From: Aurantiochytrium sp. KH105
Lineage: Eukaryota; Sar; Bigyra; Thraustochytrida; Thraustochytriidae
Assembly: GCA_003116975.1 (NCBI GenBank)
Contig: BGKB01000049.1
Span: forward strand, 358,182-422,181
Direction of reading: 5' to 3'
Length of the DNA stretch: 64,000 nt
Part shown: piece by piece, positions 29,725 to 42,314 of the stretch
How positions within the stretch are numbered: position 1 is the stretch's first letter
Layout: each line of letters starts with the position of its first letter
Made by a program: the position numbers and the translations under genes
The notes under the pieces: generated by a model
The model's input: the letters and a program-made list of their open reading frames with translations, nothing else
What the model was told of the DNA's origin: nothing
The model's database searches: none

Positions 29725-32391
29725 TCACTCATCGTCGACGATGGACGGCAGATCAGATCCAGAATCGCTCGCGCCGCCGTCGTCATCGTTCTCCTCTTCC
29801 TGCTCGGCGGCCTCCTGTTCTCGCCGCGCGGCAGCAGCTGCACGTTGCGCACGAGTCTGTCGAGGTTGAGCGGCAAGACGAGCTGAAGTCGCTTCGGTCT
29901 TTTCGTCTTCTTCTTCTTCTTCTTCTTCTTCTTTGTCGTCGTCGTCCATGGCGTTCTCCTCGGGACTTTCGGCGACGGCGACAGACTTTTCTACGGTGAC
30001 CGTCGTTTCTACCACTTCCTCAACAACTTCACTTGCGTTGTCCGTTTGCTTTTCTTCTTCTTCTTCTTCTTCTTCTTCTTCTTCCTCGTTGGCCTCCATC
30101 ACGTCGTCGTCGTTGTCTTCTTCGACACGAACGGGAGGAAGGTAGGCGACCTCTTCGAGATCATCCTGGTCATCAACATAGGCGGCAAGTCGACGCGGAG
30201 CGCCCACTACGGGAGCTGAAGGGTGCACGAGCGCCAAGGCACTTGCACGGGCCAAGAGTGCTGTTTCGGCCACGCGAGGATCAGCGTCACGAAGACAATG
30301 AGCGAAAATCACGAGAGCAGTTGGTACAGCAGACGAGGTACCAACACGAAGTACAGGAGCCAGAACTGTTGCCCGGAGAGCACGCAAGAGGGCGAGACGC
30401 AAGTCGGCATCTCGCGCACATGCTGAAGACTCGTCGAGCAGGAGAGAAGAACCAGTCAGCACGGGTTGAAGCGCGTCAAGAAGAGCCGCATCAAAGAGAT
30501 CGCGGACGACCTGTGGGAGATCGGCGCCATGAACAGCAAGAATGACCTCGCTGGCCGCGAGAGCGGCCTTGGCGGCGCAAAGCTCGGGCATCGGAGCATT
30601 GGGGCCTTGGGCTGCACGCGAAAGCTGACGCGCCGCAACACGACGCTTCTTGATGGCACGACCCTTGGTTTGCGAGGCGACAGCCTGGGCCATTTTCTCA
30701 TCGTGGTCGCGCGCTGCGCCCTCGCTCGCAAATGAGACGAGCTCTGCCGTGCGACGCAGGACAGCCTCGGCGACATGACGGCCAACACCCGCGCCGAGCG
30801 CGATGGCGAGCGCACGACATGTGTCGAGAATGGCCACTTGAAGATCGACGGGACAACGCGCCGGCGGCAGCGCCAAAAGACGCTCCATGAGTGTGGTGAT
30901 GGTCGAGCGGAAGCGCAAGAGCTTGATCCCAGCCACTGCGGCGAGATCGCGCAGACAAGCGAGAGACGCAGCCGCGGTTCGCGCAAAGCAAGGGTGATCT
31001 GCGCAAGCAGAGCATGCGAGGCCAAGCTCGATGGCCTCAAGGATGGGCTCGAGCGAGATTTCCAAAAAGAGACCGCCCTGCGCAACACGCAAAGCATTGC
31101 CGAGGACGGCGCAAAGGCCCTCAAAAGCAGCAGCCGGGGAAATAGCCTGCGCGAGAACAAAAGACCCGGTCTTGAGGTCCTGGCTCTCTCGCGCGACCGC
31201 CTGCAGTCCAGGAAAGAAATCTGAGACCTTGCCGCCGCCGCCCGAAGTGGCTCCTTCGGGCGCATCTGGGTCAGAGGAGCCCTCGCGAGCCTTGGCAGCG
31301 CGAATGGAGATGCCGCCGGGCTGGGCAAGAACACCGCGCGCCTTGACCTTGTAGAGCGCGCGTAAGATGTCGACCATGCCGCGCAAGCAAGCCTGGGTCA
31401 CGGCATCCCATGCAATGCTGGTGTTGCTGCCATAGGCAACGGGAAGACGAGCCATGACCTGTGCGGCAAGTTTCTGCACGTGCGCGCCCACCGCGCCCGA
31501 AACGAGAATCTTGCATGCATGGTCGAATTGGCTTGCGGCCGATCTACACAGCGAGGGCGCCATGCGCAAAATGTCGCTGGCGGCCACAAGTTGGGCTTCA
31601 AGGGCAGCACCCAGTTCCGGACCGGGACTGCCCCAGCTGGCACGAACAGCAGCGGCCTCGGCCGTGGCGCGCAGGCCTCGTGCCAGAGCCAAGACCATTT
31701 GCGAGACCAGGGCCTGCGAGTCTGTGTTGAGTGCTGCCGTGGTGGATGTCTGGCGGCCGCGCGCACGTACGAGTTCGACGAGCGCAGGAGCAAAGTCGGC
31801 AGCCTCTTCAGCAGAGGCGCGCGTGACGAGACGGTGCAGGGCGTCCATGTAGACGGCAAAATTGTCGTCGACGTTTTGCACCGAGCACTGGGCCAAGGAC
31901 TCGGCGGCAAGGATGCCGACGAGCTTGCGGAGCGCCGCGCTTCCCGGTGCCGATGCGGCATCGCCGGTTCGTGCTGTGGCGCGCACGGCCGTTTCGCCAA
32001 CAAGGACGTGCCAGCGGCGCTGCAGCTTGGCAGCAGCCTTGGCAGCGCGCTCGTCTGCCTTGCGTTTGGGCTCGTCGCCAGTCCAGGCCGCGTCGCGCTC
32101 GGCGGGGTCCGCGAGTGGTCTTTGCGCGCGCAAAGCAGCTACAGTGGCTTGGCCCAGCGCGGCCAGCTCCTGGAGCAGGGCGCGGACTTTGGCGTTCTCG
32201 CTGCTGCCACTGGCCTTGTCGCGCTCGTCGCGAGCGCGCTTCCTGCGTTTCCCGCCGGCCTTGTCCAGGTCCTCGGCGCCCTCGAGGTCCACCCGCTCCT
32301 GCGCGGCATCCGCCTCCACGGCCACTGCTCCTGCGTGCTCGAGCCAGGTCGCCAGAGCGCCGGCGTCCGTCGCGCCCGCGCGTCGCGCCAT
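29725..32391 (-). CDS. Helical-repeat protein with acidic tail, PELP1/RIX1-like
   Basis: An 888-residue single-exon protein. Residues about 85-690 are Ala/Leu-rich alpha-helical repeats (for example LRKLVGILAAESLAQ, LEGLCAVLGNALRVAQ, LLRFRSTITTLMERLLAL), consistent with an ARM/HEAT-like solenoid. Basic patches with nuclear-localisation character occur near 50 (GGKRRKRARDERD) and 590 (IKKRRVAARQ). Residues about 765-850 hold long glutamate runs, and the C-terminus is Gln/Glu-rich and acidic. Solenoid plus glutamate-rich tail resembles PELP1/RIX1, a scaffold of the Rix1 complex needed for late 60S ribosome assembly. This assignment rests on architecture, not on a diagnostic motif. It converges with the SLX4-like gene, their stops 152 bp apart. 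Confidence 0.6.
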   Translation of the reverse strand: MARRAGATDAGALATWLEHAGAVAVEADAAQERVDLEGAEDLDKAGGKRRKRARDERDKASGSSENAKVRALLQELAALGQATVAALRAQRPLADPAERDAAWTGDEPKRKADERAAKAAAKLQRRWHVLVGETAVRATARTGDAASAPGSAALRKLVGILAAESLAQCSVQNVDDNFAVYMDALHRLVTRASAEEAADFAPALVELVRARGRQTSTTAALNTDSQALVSQMVLALARGLRATAEAAAVRASWGSPGPELGAALEAQLVAASDILRMAPSLCRSAASQFDHACKILVSGAVGAHVQKLAAQVMARLPVAYGSNTSIAWDAVTQACLRGMVDILRALYKVKARGVLAQPGGISIRAAKAREGSSDPDAPEGATSGGGGKVSDFFPGLQAVARESQDLKTGSFVLAQAISPAAAFEGLCAVLGNALRVAQGGLFLEISLEPILEAIELGLACSACADHPCFARTAAASLACLRDLAAVAGIKLLRFRSTITTLMERLLALPPARCPVDLQVAILDTCRALAIALGAGVGRHVAEAVLRRTAELVSFASEGAARDHDEKMAQAVASQTKGRAIKKRRVAARQLSRAAQGPNAPMPELCAAKAALAASEVILAVHGADLPQVVRDLFDAALLDALQPVLTGSSLLLDESSACARDADLRLALLRALRATVLAPVLRVGTSSAVPTALVIFAHCLRDADPRVAETALLARASALALVHPSAPVVGAPRRLAAYVDDQDDLEEVAYLPPVRVEEDNDDDVMEANEEEEEEEEEEEEKQTDNASEVVEEVVETTVTVEKSVAVAESPEENAMDDDDKEEEEEEEEDEKTEATSARLAAQPRQTRAQRAAAAARREQEAAEQEEENDDDGGASDSGSDLPSIVDDE

Positions 32392-34946
<2,555 letters not shown>

Positions 34947-35333
34947 GCTCGCCTACTTGCCTGCTAGCTAGCTTGCTAGCTAGTTTGCAAGCATGCTCAC
35001 TCGCTTGCCCATCAGCTTTTGTTGGAACCGAAAAAGGAGAAACGTATGGTTCCAGAGCGCGGCAAGGGTATTCGCGTCGCAGTGAATGTGCGCCACGTAC
35101 GCGGTCACGACGTTTTCGTTTCTGAAACCTTTTCTTTTTTTTTCAGTCGTTCTACGCAAGACCGGGAAGAAAGAAAGGACAAGACCGCGTCAAGAGGCAG
35201 CGGCAGTCGTGGCGATGCGCCAAGCAAATAAGCGCAAATCCGCAAGGATAAAAGAAATCAAAGAAGAAAAAGGAAGGTTATGTTTTTTTGCAGCTTGATT
35301 TATCCTTTTTACAACGTGTTGTTCACTACGCGG
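34947..35333. other. Intergenic between convergent genes
   Basis: 3' flank of ARF1 copy 2, with a short GCTAGCTAGCTTGCTAGCTAG repeat directly after the stop, and of the ankyrin-U-box gene. A purine-rich AAGAAA stretch lies near 35240-35275. No gene seen. Confidence 0.5.
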
Positions 35334-37172
35334 TTAATCAAACTCATACAAGTCGTCCTTGACGGGAGGAATGTTGACTCGGTGTAGCGACGCCTGTTTC
35401 GTGGTCCCGCGCTCTGGACTGGCGGCCCGAGCTTGGGCATCATCGGTATCGTCAGCAAGCTCGACTGCGTTGTTGTCGCCGTCACTTAGGGCCTTTTTCA
35501 GCTGCCAGTCGCTGATCTCGATGCGCAAATCCGTGTCAATGACCATTTCAGACTCGGAGAGCGGCTGGCCGGTGATGGGGCAAAGGTTGCCCTGGCTCTT
35601 GATCCAAGCCTGGAGCGCGGACTTTTCGAAATGGTTGCCATACATTGTAGTGACGGGGTCAACGAGCAGCTTTCCCGTGAGCTGACACGCGTATTCCTCG
35701 GGCACACCTTGTTCGGGCGGCGCTACACCTTGCGTGCGCGCCCCCTTGGTTCGTTTTTTGCGTTCTGCGCGAAGGCGTTTGCGCTCAGCGATGCGACGGC
35801 GCGCGGCCTCTTTACCAGTTTCGTTGTCCTCGGCTGCGGCCACGTTGGGAACGGTTTGCATGAACGAATTGGCCTTGAAGTCCGGCAGATCTCCCAAGAG
35901 ACGATACTCGGGGCGGTGCGACGCACCGTCGAGCTCGCTGGCATTATTATTGTTGTCGTTCTTGTTGTTGCTGCCGTCGCTGTCACAAGTCTTGGATTCG
36001 GGGGCGGCTCGCTTGGACTCGATGGTGTCTCGCGTTGTGGTGGCGTCCTCTGGCTCGGGTGGGCCGGGGCGTGCGTACTTTTCACGATCCGCGTCATCGA
36101 GTTTGCTGAGAAGCAGCTCGCGAATGGCCGGGGCGCTCTCGAAATGCAGCGCGGTGTAACCCTGCTTGGTCTTGATCAAAAGGTTACAATCGTGATCGAC
36201 GAGGGTACGCACGCAGGCTTCGTGGCGGAAAAAGACGGCTTCGTGCAAGGCTGTCCAGCCGCCTTCATTTTGTGCATCCACGTGGGCGCCGCCAGCTTCG
36301 AGGAGCACAGTAACGACCTCGGGGTGATTTTGACGGCAAGCGTGCGCGAGCGGATACTGGGCGTGATACGGCGCAATGAGTGAGGCGGGTATGATCTCGT
36401 CGGGCGTTGCTGTTGCCTTGAGGAGCAGACGCGCAATGTCAGTGTAGCCGCGATGCACGGCCTCGTAAAGCGGCTTCCATCCGATTGAATTGGTCGTCTC
36501 GACGTCGGCCCCCGCGGCGAGAAGAGCAGACACGACGGGCGTGAGTCCGTAGGCGCAGGCCATGTGCAAGGCTGTCCATCCGGTCGCGTATGATCCTGGT
36601 CCGCGCGTGGTCTTTTGATCGACATCAATTCCACGCTCGACCATGACTGCGATGATTTTCTCTGCAGCAGGAATGCATGCTTGTTGATGGCAGCACGCGT
36701 GCAGAATTGTCCATCCGCTTTCGTTCGGTTCCCCGATGGTGGCCAAGGCTACGGGAACCTCCCGATCTTGGTATTCGAGTATGACGCAGTCCGAGAGAGG
36801 GACTTGGTCACTTCCGTCCTCATCCTCGTCCTCGTTTCCGTCTTGAATTTGCCCTGGGTTCCTGCCAGCACGATCCTTCTTGTCGTCGTCATCGTCGTCG
36901 TCATTGTCGCCTCCCCTCACGGGGTTCCCGTGCGCATCGACGAAGCGTACGGGCGTGACTGTTCCGTCGGGGTTGAGAAAGACCATGGGCACGGTGTTCG
37001 CAAGCCGCTTTTCCTCCTCGCGGCGCATTTGCCGGCGCAGCTTTTCCTTGTTGGCGTGGAAGTCGTTGATGGTGTAGATTTCCGGAAAAGCGCGGCTCAG
37101 CGCCTGGCCCAGCATGAAGGTACACGCGACCATTTGCTGGAGCTCGGCCTGCGCAGACGCCGCGCCGCCCAT
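35334..37172 (-). CDS. Ankyrin-repeat U-box E3 ubiquitin ligase, probably myristoylated
   Basis: A 612-residue single-exon protein. The N-terminus MGGAASAQ has Gly2 and small residues, a strong N-myristoylation signal. An acidic Asp-rich run lies at about 90-125. Ankyrin repeats span about residues 157-350, with GWTILHACCHQQ, GWTALHMACAYGLTPVVSALLAAGAD, WKPLYEAVHRGYTDIARLLL, PLAHACRQNHPEVVTVLLEAG and GWTALHEAVFFRHEACVRTL. An Asn-rich linker and a basic coiled coil (AARRRIAERKRLRAERKKR) follow. The U-box lies at about 490-560, with EYACQLTGKLLVDPVTTMYG, ALQAWIKSQGNLCPITGQPL and an intact E2-binding proline. Ankyrin repeats should select the substrate and the U-box recruit an E2. Membrane tethering by myristate is inferred. 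Confidence 0.9.
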   Translation of the reverse strand: MGGAASAQAELQQMVACTFMLGQALSRAFPEIYTINDFHANKEKLRRQMRREEEKRLANTVPMVFLNPDGTVTPVRFVDAHGNPVRGGDNDDDDDDDKKDRAGRNPGQIQDGNEDEDEDGSDQVPLSDCVILEYQDREVPVALATIGEPNESGWTILHACCHQQACIPAAEKIIAVMVERGIDVDQKTTRGPGSYATGWTALHMACAYGLTPVVSALLAAGADVETTNSIGWKPLYEAVHRGYTDIARLLLKATATPDEIIPASLIAPYHAQYPLAHACRQNHPEVVTVLLEAGGAHVDAQNEGGWTALHEAVFFRHEACVRTLVDHDCNLLIKTKQGYTALHFESAPAIRELLLSKLDDADREKYARPGPPEPEDATTTRDTIESKRAAPESKTCDSDGSNNKNDNNNNASELDGASHRPEYRLLGDLPDFKANSFMQTVPNVAAAEDNETGKEAARRRIAERKRLRAERKKRTKGARTQGVAPPEQGVPEEYACQLTGKLLVDPVTTMYGNHFEKSALQAWIKSQGNLCPITGQPLSESEMVIDTDLRIEISDWQLKKALSDGDNNAVELADDTDDAQARAASPERGTTKQASLHRVNIPPVKDDLYEFD

Positions 37173-38005
37173 CTTTCCTCCCCGGCGAGAGGCCGGCGCC
37201 TCGTACGGTGCGCGCTGGCTGGCGCGGCGCGGGCGGGGCCAACGGCGCTCGACCGACTCCTGCCCGGGCTGCTGCGTCGCTCGCGGCTCGGCTGCGACCT
37301 GGTCGGGGTCCGTGGTTGCTCCGGAACCCCGTGCCCGAGAGCGCGGCCTTCATCCTCGCCCTTGCGTGCGTGCGTGCTAGTGGCCGCGAAGTAGTAGTAG
37401 CAGCAGAAGGGCGCCGAGGCCCAGCGGACATAATAAGGTGGCAGGCGCGAGGACCTTATCACCTTAAACAAGCGCGGGCGGGGTAAACTCGTATGAGGCG
37501 CGGCCCGCGCGAATCTTTTTTCGACGGTTCCCCGGACCGGGTTTCGCGCGCGAACTCGAAGCGCACGGGTTCGCGGGGCGCGCGCCGCGAGCTCTGCCGC
37601 GCGCGAGTGGGCGGCCGCGGGCCGCCGCGCGCGGCACGCGGGCCGGAACCCGCGGCGCGACGGGGCGCGCGGGCGCAGACGACGGCGGCGCGCGCGCAGC
37701 GGGAGCAGAGGTTCCCGCGGCGCGGACGGAGTACGTAGGATCGATCGGTCGCTGGGCCGATCTGTTTTCTTTTATGTGAAAAAGAAATAACGAGAAAACA
37801 TGGGGCTAGGTGGCGTCTAGGGCTTACAATAGGGATGAAGCGGGTGGGGCACAAAGAAGAAAATAAAAAGAATAATAAAGAAAAAGAGAAAAAAGGAGGA
37901 TTTTTAGAGCGCCAGCGGCGAAAAGTGGAGAATTTTTAGAGTGTTGACTTTGCGCACTCGGTTTGCGCAGTGGCGCTGACACAGCAGTGGTATAGATGCC
38001 ATGGA

Positions 38006-38081
<76 letters not shown>

Positions 38082-38817
38082 AATACAGTTGGCTGCGCGT
38101 GAATCGCTCGCTACCGAAAGCGCTAGCAGTAGCCTAGCAGGAGGGACGGGCAAAGAAACACTCTCAGACAGACAGACAGACAGACAGACAGACAGGCAGT
38201 CCCGGAAAGGCGAGGCGAGCAGGCAACGATCCGCGGCGCGGTGTCTCTCTCGCGCCCGACGCACGGCGCGGCGAGCGGAGGAGGCGGGCGGGAGCGAGGG
38301 CGGCGCGCAGGAGGAGGAAGACGCGGCGCGCGCGCGTAGAGGCCGCTCGCGAAGCGCGCGTGACGGGCCGGGGAAAAGGGAGAACGCGGAGGACCGCCGT
38401 CACGCGGAGGCGCGCGTGCAGCAAACGAGCTCGATCCCATTCTACTAAGCATTCCTTTCCTTTCCTTTCCGCGGCAAGGCTTTCCTTTCCTTTCCTTCGG
38501 GCGTTTTCCGCGCGGCTTGATCGCCAGCCAGTCCGCGCGGTCCTAAGTCGACCGTCGCGCCGCATCGCGCCGCGCCCGCTCGGTCACGCGTGGGTCCTGG
38601 CCCCGAGAGCGCGAGGTTGAAAGAAAGAAAGAAAGAAAGAAAGAAAGCAACGCGAAAGAGCGACCACTAGCAAGGAGAAAAAGCGAGCGGCACGTGCCCG
38701 CGCGGCGAGAGCTTTTGCTTGCTTGCTTGTTTGCGTGTCGCGGCCAAAGGCAAAAGGCAAACGGCGGACGCGCGCGCACGCACGGACGGACGGGCGGACG
38801 CCGAGGCGGGAGCGAAG
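37173..38817. other. Intergenic between divergent genes, microsatellite-rich
   Basis: 37490-37740 is extremely GC-rich. 37850-37910 is A/G-rich. A long (GAAA)n tract at 38004-38083, a (GACA)n tract at 38166-38192 and another (GAAA)n at 38619-38647 precede the MST-type kinase. A short hairpin (ATAAGGT at 37433-37439 with ACCTTAT at 37453-37459) is visible. No supported gene. Confidence 0.5.
38004..38083. repeat. (GAAA)n tetranucleotide repeat
   Basis: About twenty uninterrupted GAAA units, the longest perfect microsatellite in the window; likely polymorphic in length. Confidence 0.95.
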
Positions 38818-39765
38818 ATGGTGAACCCAACCAACGTGTACGAGCTCGTGGAGCAGATCGGAGAAGGCACGTACGGGACGGTGTGGAAGGCGCAGCACAA
38901 GAGAAGCGGCGAGCTGGTGGCCATCAAGGTCATCCCCGTAGACGAGGACATGACAGAGCTCGAGGCAGAGATTGATATTCTTGGACGGTGCCACTCGGAG
39001 TTCTGCGTCGGATACCTGGGCACCTACGAGTATGAAGACACGGTCTGGATTGTCATGGAGTACTGCGCAGCAGGATCAGTGGCGGACCTGATGAACTACT
39101 GCGATACGACCCTCGACGAGGAATACATTCGGGACATTGTGGCCTACGTGCTGCTCGGCCTGCACTATCTTCACGGCGAGAACCTGATCCACCGCGATAT
39201 CAAGGCAGGAAATATTCTACTCACCGATGACGGCAAGGCCAAACTCGGCGACTTTGGCGTGGCTGCGCAGCTGAGCACCATGCAGTCCAAGCGAACCACA
39301 ATGACGGGCGCTCCGTACTGGATGGCCCCCGAGGTGATGCTCGAGGATCGCTACAACAGCAAGTGTGACATATGGTCCTTGGGCATTACCATTATTGAAA
39401 TGGCCCAGGGCAGACCCCCTCATTCTCAGATTCACCCTCTTCGCGTCGTCTTTGTCATTCCCTCCAAGTCGCCGCCTACTCTGGACGATCCCTCGCTTTG
39501 GTCCGAGGATATGCAAGACTTTCTTTCCATGTGTCTCGTCAAGGACCCCCTTGAACGGAGCACAGCCACAAAACTCATGGACCATCCCTTTGTTGCGGAT
39601 CGCATCGTTGACCTGGCGGATTCGAGCGTGTCCTCGGACACTTTGCTCGAACTCGTCGAAGCAAATCTCGAAACGATTGAGCAGCGTCGCGCACAACGCA
39701 CCGCTGGTGATGGATCAACGCTGCCCTCTTCCTCGAGGCAGGACACCCTCCGTTCTTCCAAATAA
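38818..39765 (+). CDS. STE20/MST (Hippo-type) protein kinase
   Basis: A 315-residue protein from the ATG at 38818 (MVNPTNVYELVEQIGEGTYG). The kinase domain fills residues about 8-265: glycine loop GEGTYGTVWKA, VAIK lysine, HRDIKAGN catalytic loop near 127, DFG near 144, and an activation segment with TMTGAPYWMAPEV. The GAPYWMAPE motif and the flanking PPHSQIHPLRVVFVIP segment place it in the STE20 germinal-centre kinase group closest to MST1/2 (Hippo). A glycine in the usual GTP segment is followed by Ala (GAPYW). The tail of about 50 residues (LLELVEANLETIEQRRAQRT) contains one helix but no convincing SARAH dimerisation domain, which canonical MST1/2 carry. A frame extension from 38719 is leader. 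Confidence 0.92.
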   Translation: MVNPTNVYELVEQIGEGTYGTVWKAQHKRSGELVAIKVIPVDEDMTELEAEIDILGRCHSEFCVGYLGTYEYEDTVWIVMEYCAAGSVADLMNYCDTTLDEEYIRDIVAYVLLGLHYLHGENLIHRDIKAGNILLTDDGKAKLGDFGVAAQLSTMQSKRTTMTGAPYWMAPEVMLEDRYNSKCDIWSLGITIIEMAQGRPPHSQIHPLRVVFVIPSKSPPTLDDPSLWSEDMQDFLSMCLVKDPLERSTATKLMDHPFVADRIVDLADSSVSSDTLLELVEANLETIEQRRAQRTAGDGSTLPSSSRQDTLRSSK

Positions 39766-40760
39766 TGAGGTTTGCTACGTCCCACCACTCAACACTTGAG
39801 TCCACTGCGTGTAGCCCTGCGCCCCATCATTTAATTGACCGGGATTGTTCCCATTGCTCTTTACCTTTGCTCCTTCAAAACGTTACGATACAAAGAAATG
39901 CCGGCTCGCGAGCAACAAAGGAAGGGGAAGCAATTCCCGTTCTTTGAAGAACTTTTGCGTACCGGCTAGAACAAGCCCTGCTCCGATCAAGTTGCCAACC
40001 TCCTTTTTTAAAGCTAGCGCATGAACAAGCCCTGCGCGAATTTTCTCTTGCCAATTTCATGGTAGTCAAGGCCAGCGCTTGCACCCAACCTCACTGAACG
40101 TGTACGAATCAACACGCATGTATGTTCCTTTTATCATTTTCCCCTTATTTCGTTTTTTTTTTTTCCATATTTTCCTAATTTGATGAGAATCGTGCCGTCG
40201 AGTTGAGCAAGGTGGATGAGGCGGCGGCATAAATTTCACGATAATCGACGATGCCCGTCACCATGAGCTAGCCATCACCTTGACATCAGGTGGTAAACTG
40301 CTGCAGCATCCACGCACAACGTAAATCATCTTTGTTGTTCTTTCTTTCCAACAGACTTTGCGTCATCAACACGAGCAAAAGTGCATGGTTATGGCAAGGT
40401 TAATATATAACTTGCGGTGGGCTGATAGTTTCTACTTGCGGAGCTGAGCTGTCGGCTTTTGTAGCGCAGGAAGCAGTCGAGCGACAGCAACAAGTAGTAG
40501 TAGCCAAATGTTAAAATTCCGAGCGACAACGATGTGGCCCCTTGCCAACGAACAACGACTCGTAACTTAAGCCTAGCTAAGGTCTAACAAGTCCCCCAGC
40601 CTATTGTTTGTGCCTGCCAGTAGAATCAGAGCAAGATATTCGATCAATCCTTGATCGATCGCTCAGCTGTTGTTGCGTCGGGAGAGGGAGCGGGCGCGGG
40701 AGAGCGGAGCTCGGAGGCGAGTGCGCAAAGGCAGAGCCCGCAAGGCAGACGCGAGGGAGG
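39766..40760. other. Intergenic, no supported gene
   Basis: About 1 kb of comparatively AT-rich sequence containing the 3' flank of the MST-type kinase and the promoter and leader of the dipeptidase. A poly-T run is at 40152-40164. No coding signal seen. Confidence 0.5.
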
Positions 40761-42314
40761 ATGGCGAACTTAGACGAGACGGCGCTGGCGAGCTTTGTGG
40801 ACTCGACGTGGAAGGAGGACTGCATCCCGAAGCTGTGCGAGTACGTGGCCATCCCAAACCAAAGCCCGCTTTTCGTTGAAAAGGACGATGCAGAGGCCAA
40901 GGAGAACCAGGACAAAGCCATGGCCCTGATCCAGGCATGGGTAGAAGCCCAAGATGTCAACGGTATGAGCGTGGACCTCGTGCAGCTCGAGGAGCGCACG
41001 CCTCTTCTCTTCATCGAGGTGAGCCCCAGTGAGGGTGTTGACCTCGCCAAGGCCGGCACGGTGCTGCTCTACGGGCACATGGACAAGCAGCCGCCATTTG
41101 AGGGCTGGGAGGAAGGCCTCGAGCCGTACAAGCCCGTGGTTCGGGACGGAAAACTCTATGGGCGTGGTGGCGCCGATGACGGGTACAGCGTCTTCACAGC
41201 CGTAACGGCGATCCGCGCGCTGCAAAAGCAAGGCGTCCCGCACGCGCGCTGCGTCATCATTGTAGAGGCGTGCGAGGAAAGCGGCAGCCCAGACCTAAGC
41301 GCATATGTGACCCACCTCAAGGACCGCATCGGGAGCCCCAATCTCGTGGTCTGCCTCGATTCCGGAGCTGGAAACTATGAGCAGCTATGGGTTACGACCT
41401 CGCTGCGTGGCGTCTGCGTGGGTAACCTTTCAGTAGAAATCTCGCGCGAAGGCGTCCACTCGGGTGATGCCTCAGGAATTCTGCCAGATTCCTTTCGCAT
41501 CGCACGCCGCTTGCTTGATCGCATCGAGGATGCTGATACAGGGCGCGTAACCCTGCCAGGCCTCGTGGTGGACATTCCCGATAAGGTGCGCAAGCAGGTG
41601 GCCGACTCGGCTGCCGTGCTTGGCCGTCCTGGCATGATCGACCTCTTTCCCTTTGTCGAGGGCGCCGTTCCCGTCGAGCCCGAAGGCGAGGAACAGCTCA
41701 CGGAGCTTGCTCTCAATCGGTGGTGGCGCGCGCAGCTCACGGTCACGGGCGCAGACGGACTGCCTCCTGCGGGCAATGCCGGCAACGTGCTTCGACCTTC
41801 GACAACTCTTCGGCTCAGCATCCGCTTGCCCCCCACGCTGCCGGGCGCAGACGTTGTCGAAGCCATTCAAACCGCGGTCACTACGGATGTGCCCTATGGC
41901 GCCAAGGTCAGCTTTTCTGGCAAGGTTGGCTCGGGATGGGCAGCGCCGCCAATGGCTTCTTGGCTTGAAGAGGCCGCCAGCGCAGCCTCCAAACAGCACT
42001 ATGGCAAGGATGCCATGATCATGGGTGAGGGCGGCAGCATTCCCTTCATGGGCATGCTCGGCACCATGTTTCCCCAGGCGCAGTTTCTCATTGTTGGCGT
42101 CCTCGGACCGGCGAGCAACGCACATGGGCCCAACGAGTTCCTACACATTGACTTTTCTTCGAAACTTACGAGCTGCATCGCCAGCGTACTCGCAAAGCAA
42201 TGTGCCGCAAATGTCGAGGAGCTTCTAACCTCTGGCAATGGTGCAGATCTTCCGCCCGCCAAACGAGCCAAGGTCGATGAATTCGGTCGCAATGCTGACG
42301 GCACCAAACTCTAA
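40761..42314 (+). CDS. M20-family metallopeptidase/dipeptidase
   Basis: A 517-residue protein starting MANLDETALASFVDSTWKED; codons from 40608 upstream are leader. It is a zinc-dependent M20 exopeptidase that hydrolyses dipeptides. Metal and catalytic motifs are visible: LLYGHMDKQPPFEGW (metal His and adjacent catalytic Asp) near 105, KLYGRGGADDGYS (bridging Asp) near 134, EACEESGSPD (general base Glu and metal Glu) near 170, and CLDSG (metal Asp) near 200. The dimerisation domain follows (REGVHSGDASG with the substrate His) and the C-terminal metal His is likely in the SNAHGPNEF segment near 456. The GHMDKQPP and ADDGYS wording matches the bacterial-type M20 group more than animal CNDP, by recollection of the families. 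Cytosolic; no signal peptide is seen. Confidence 0.9.
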   Translation: MANLDETALASFVDSTWKEDCIPKLCEYVAIPNQSPLFVEKDDAEAKENQDKAMALIQAWVEAQDVNGMSVDLVQLEERTPLLFIEVSPSEGVDLAKAGTVLLYGHMDKQPPFEGWEEGLEPYKPVVRDGKLYGRGGADDGYSVFTAVTAIRALQKQGVPHARCVIIVEACEESGSPDLSAYVTHLKDRIGSPNLVVCLDSGAGNYEQLWVTTSLRGVCVGNLSVEISREGVHSGDASGILPDSFRIARRLLDRIEDADTGRVTLPGLVVDIPDKVRKQVADSAAVLGRPGMIDLFPFVEGAVPVEPEGEEQLTELALNRWWRAQLTVTGADGLPPAGNAGNVLRPSTTLRLSIRLPPTLPGADVVEAIQTAVTTDVPYGAKVSFSGKVGSGWAAPPMASWLEEAASAASKQHYGKDAMIMGEGGSIPFMGMLGTMFPQAQFLIVGVLGPASNAHGPNEFLHIDFSSKLTSCIASVLAKQCAANVEELLTSGNGADLPPAKRAKVDEFGRNADGTKL

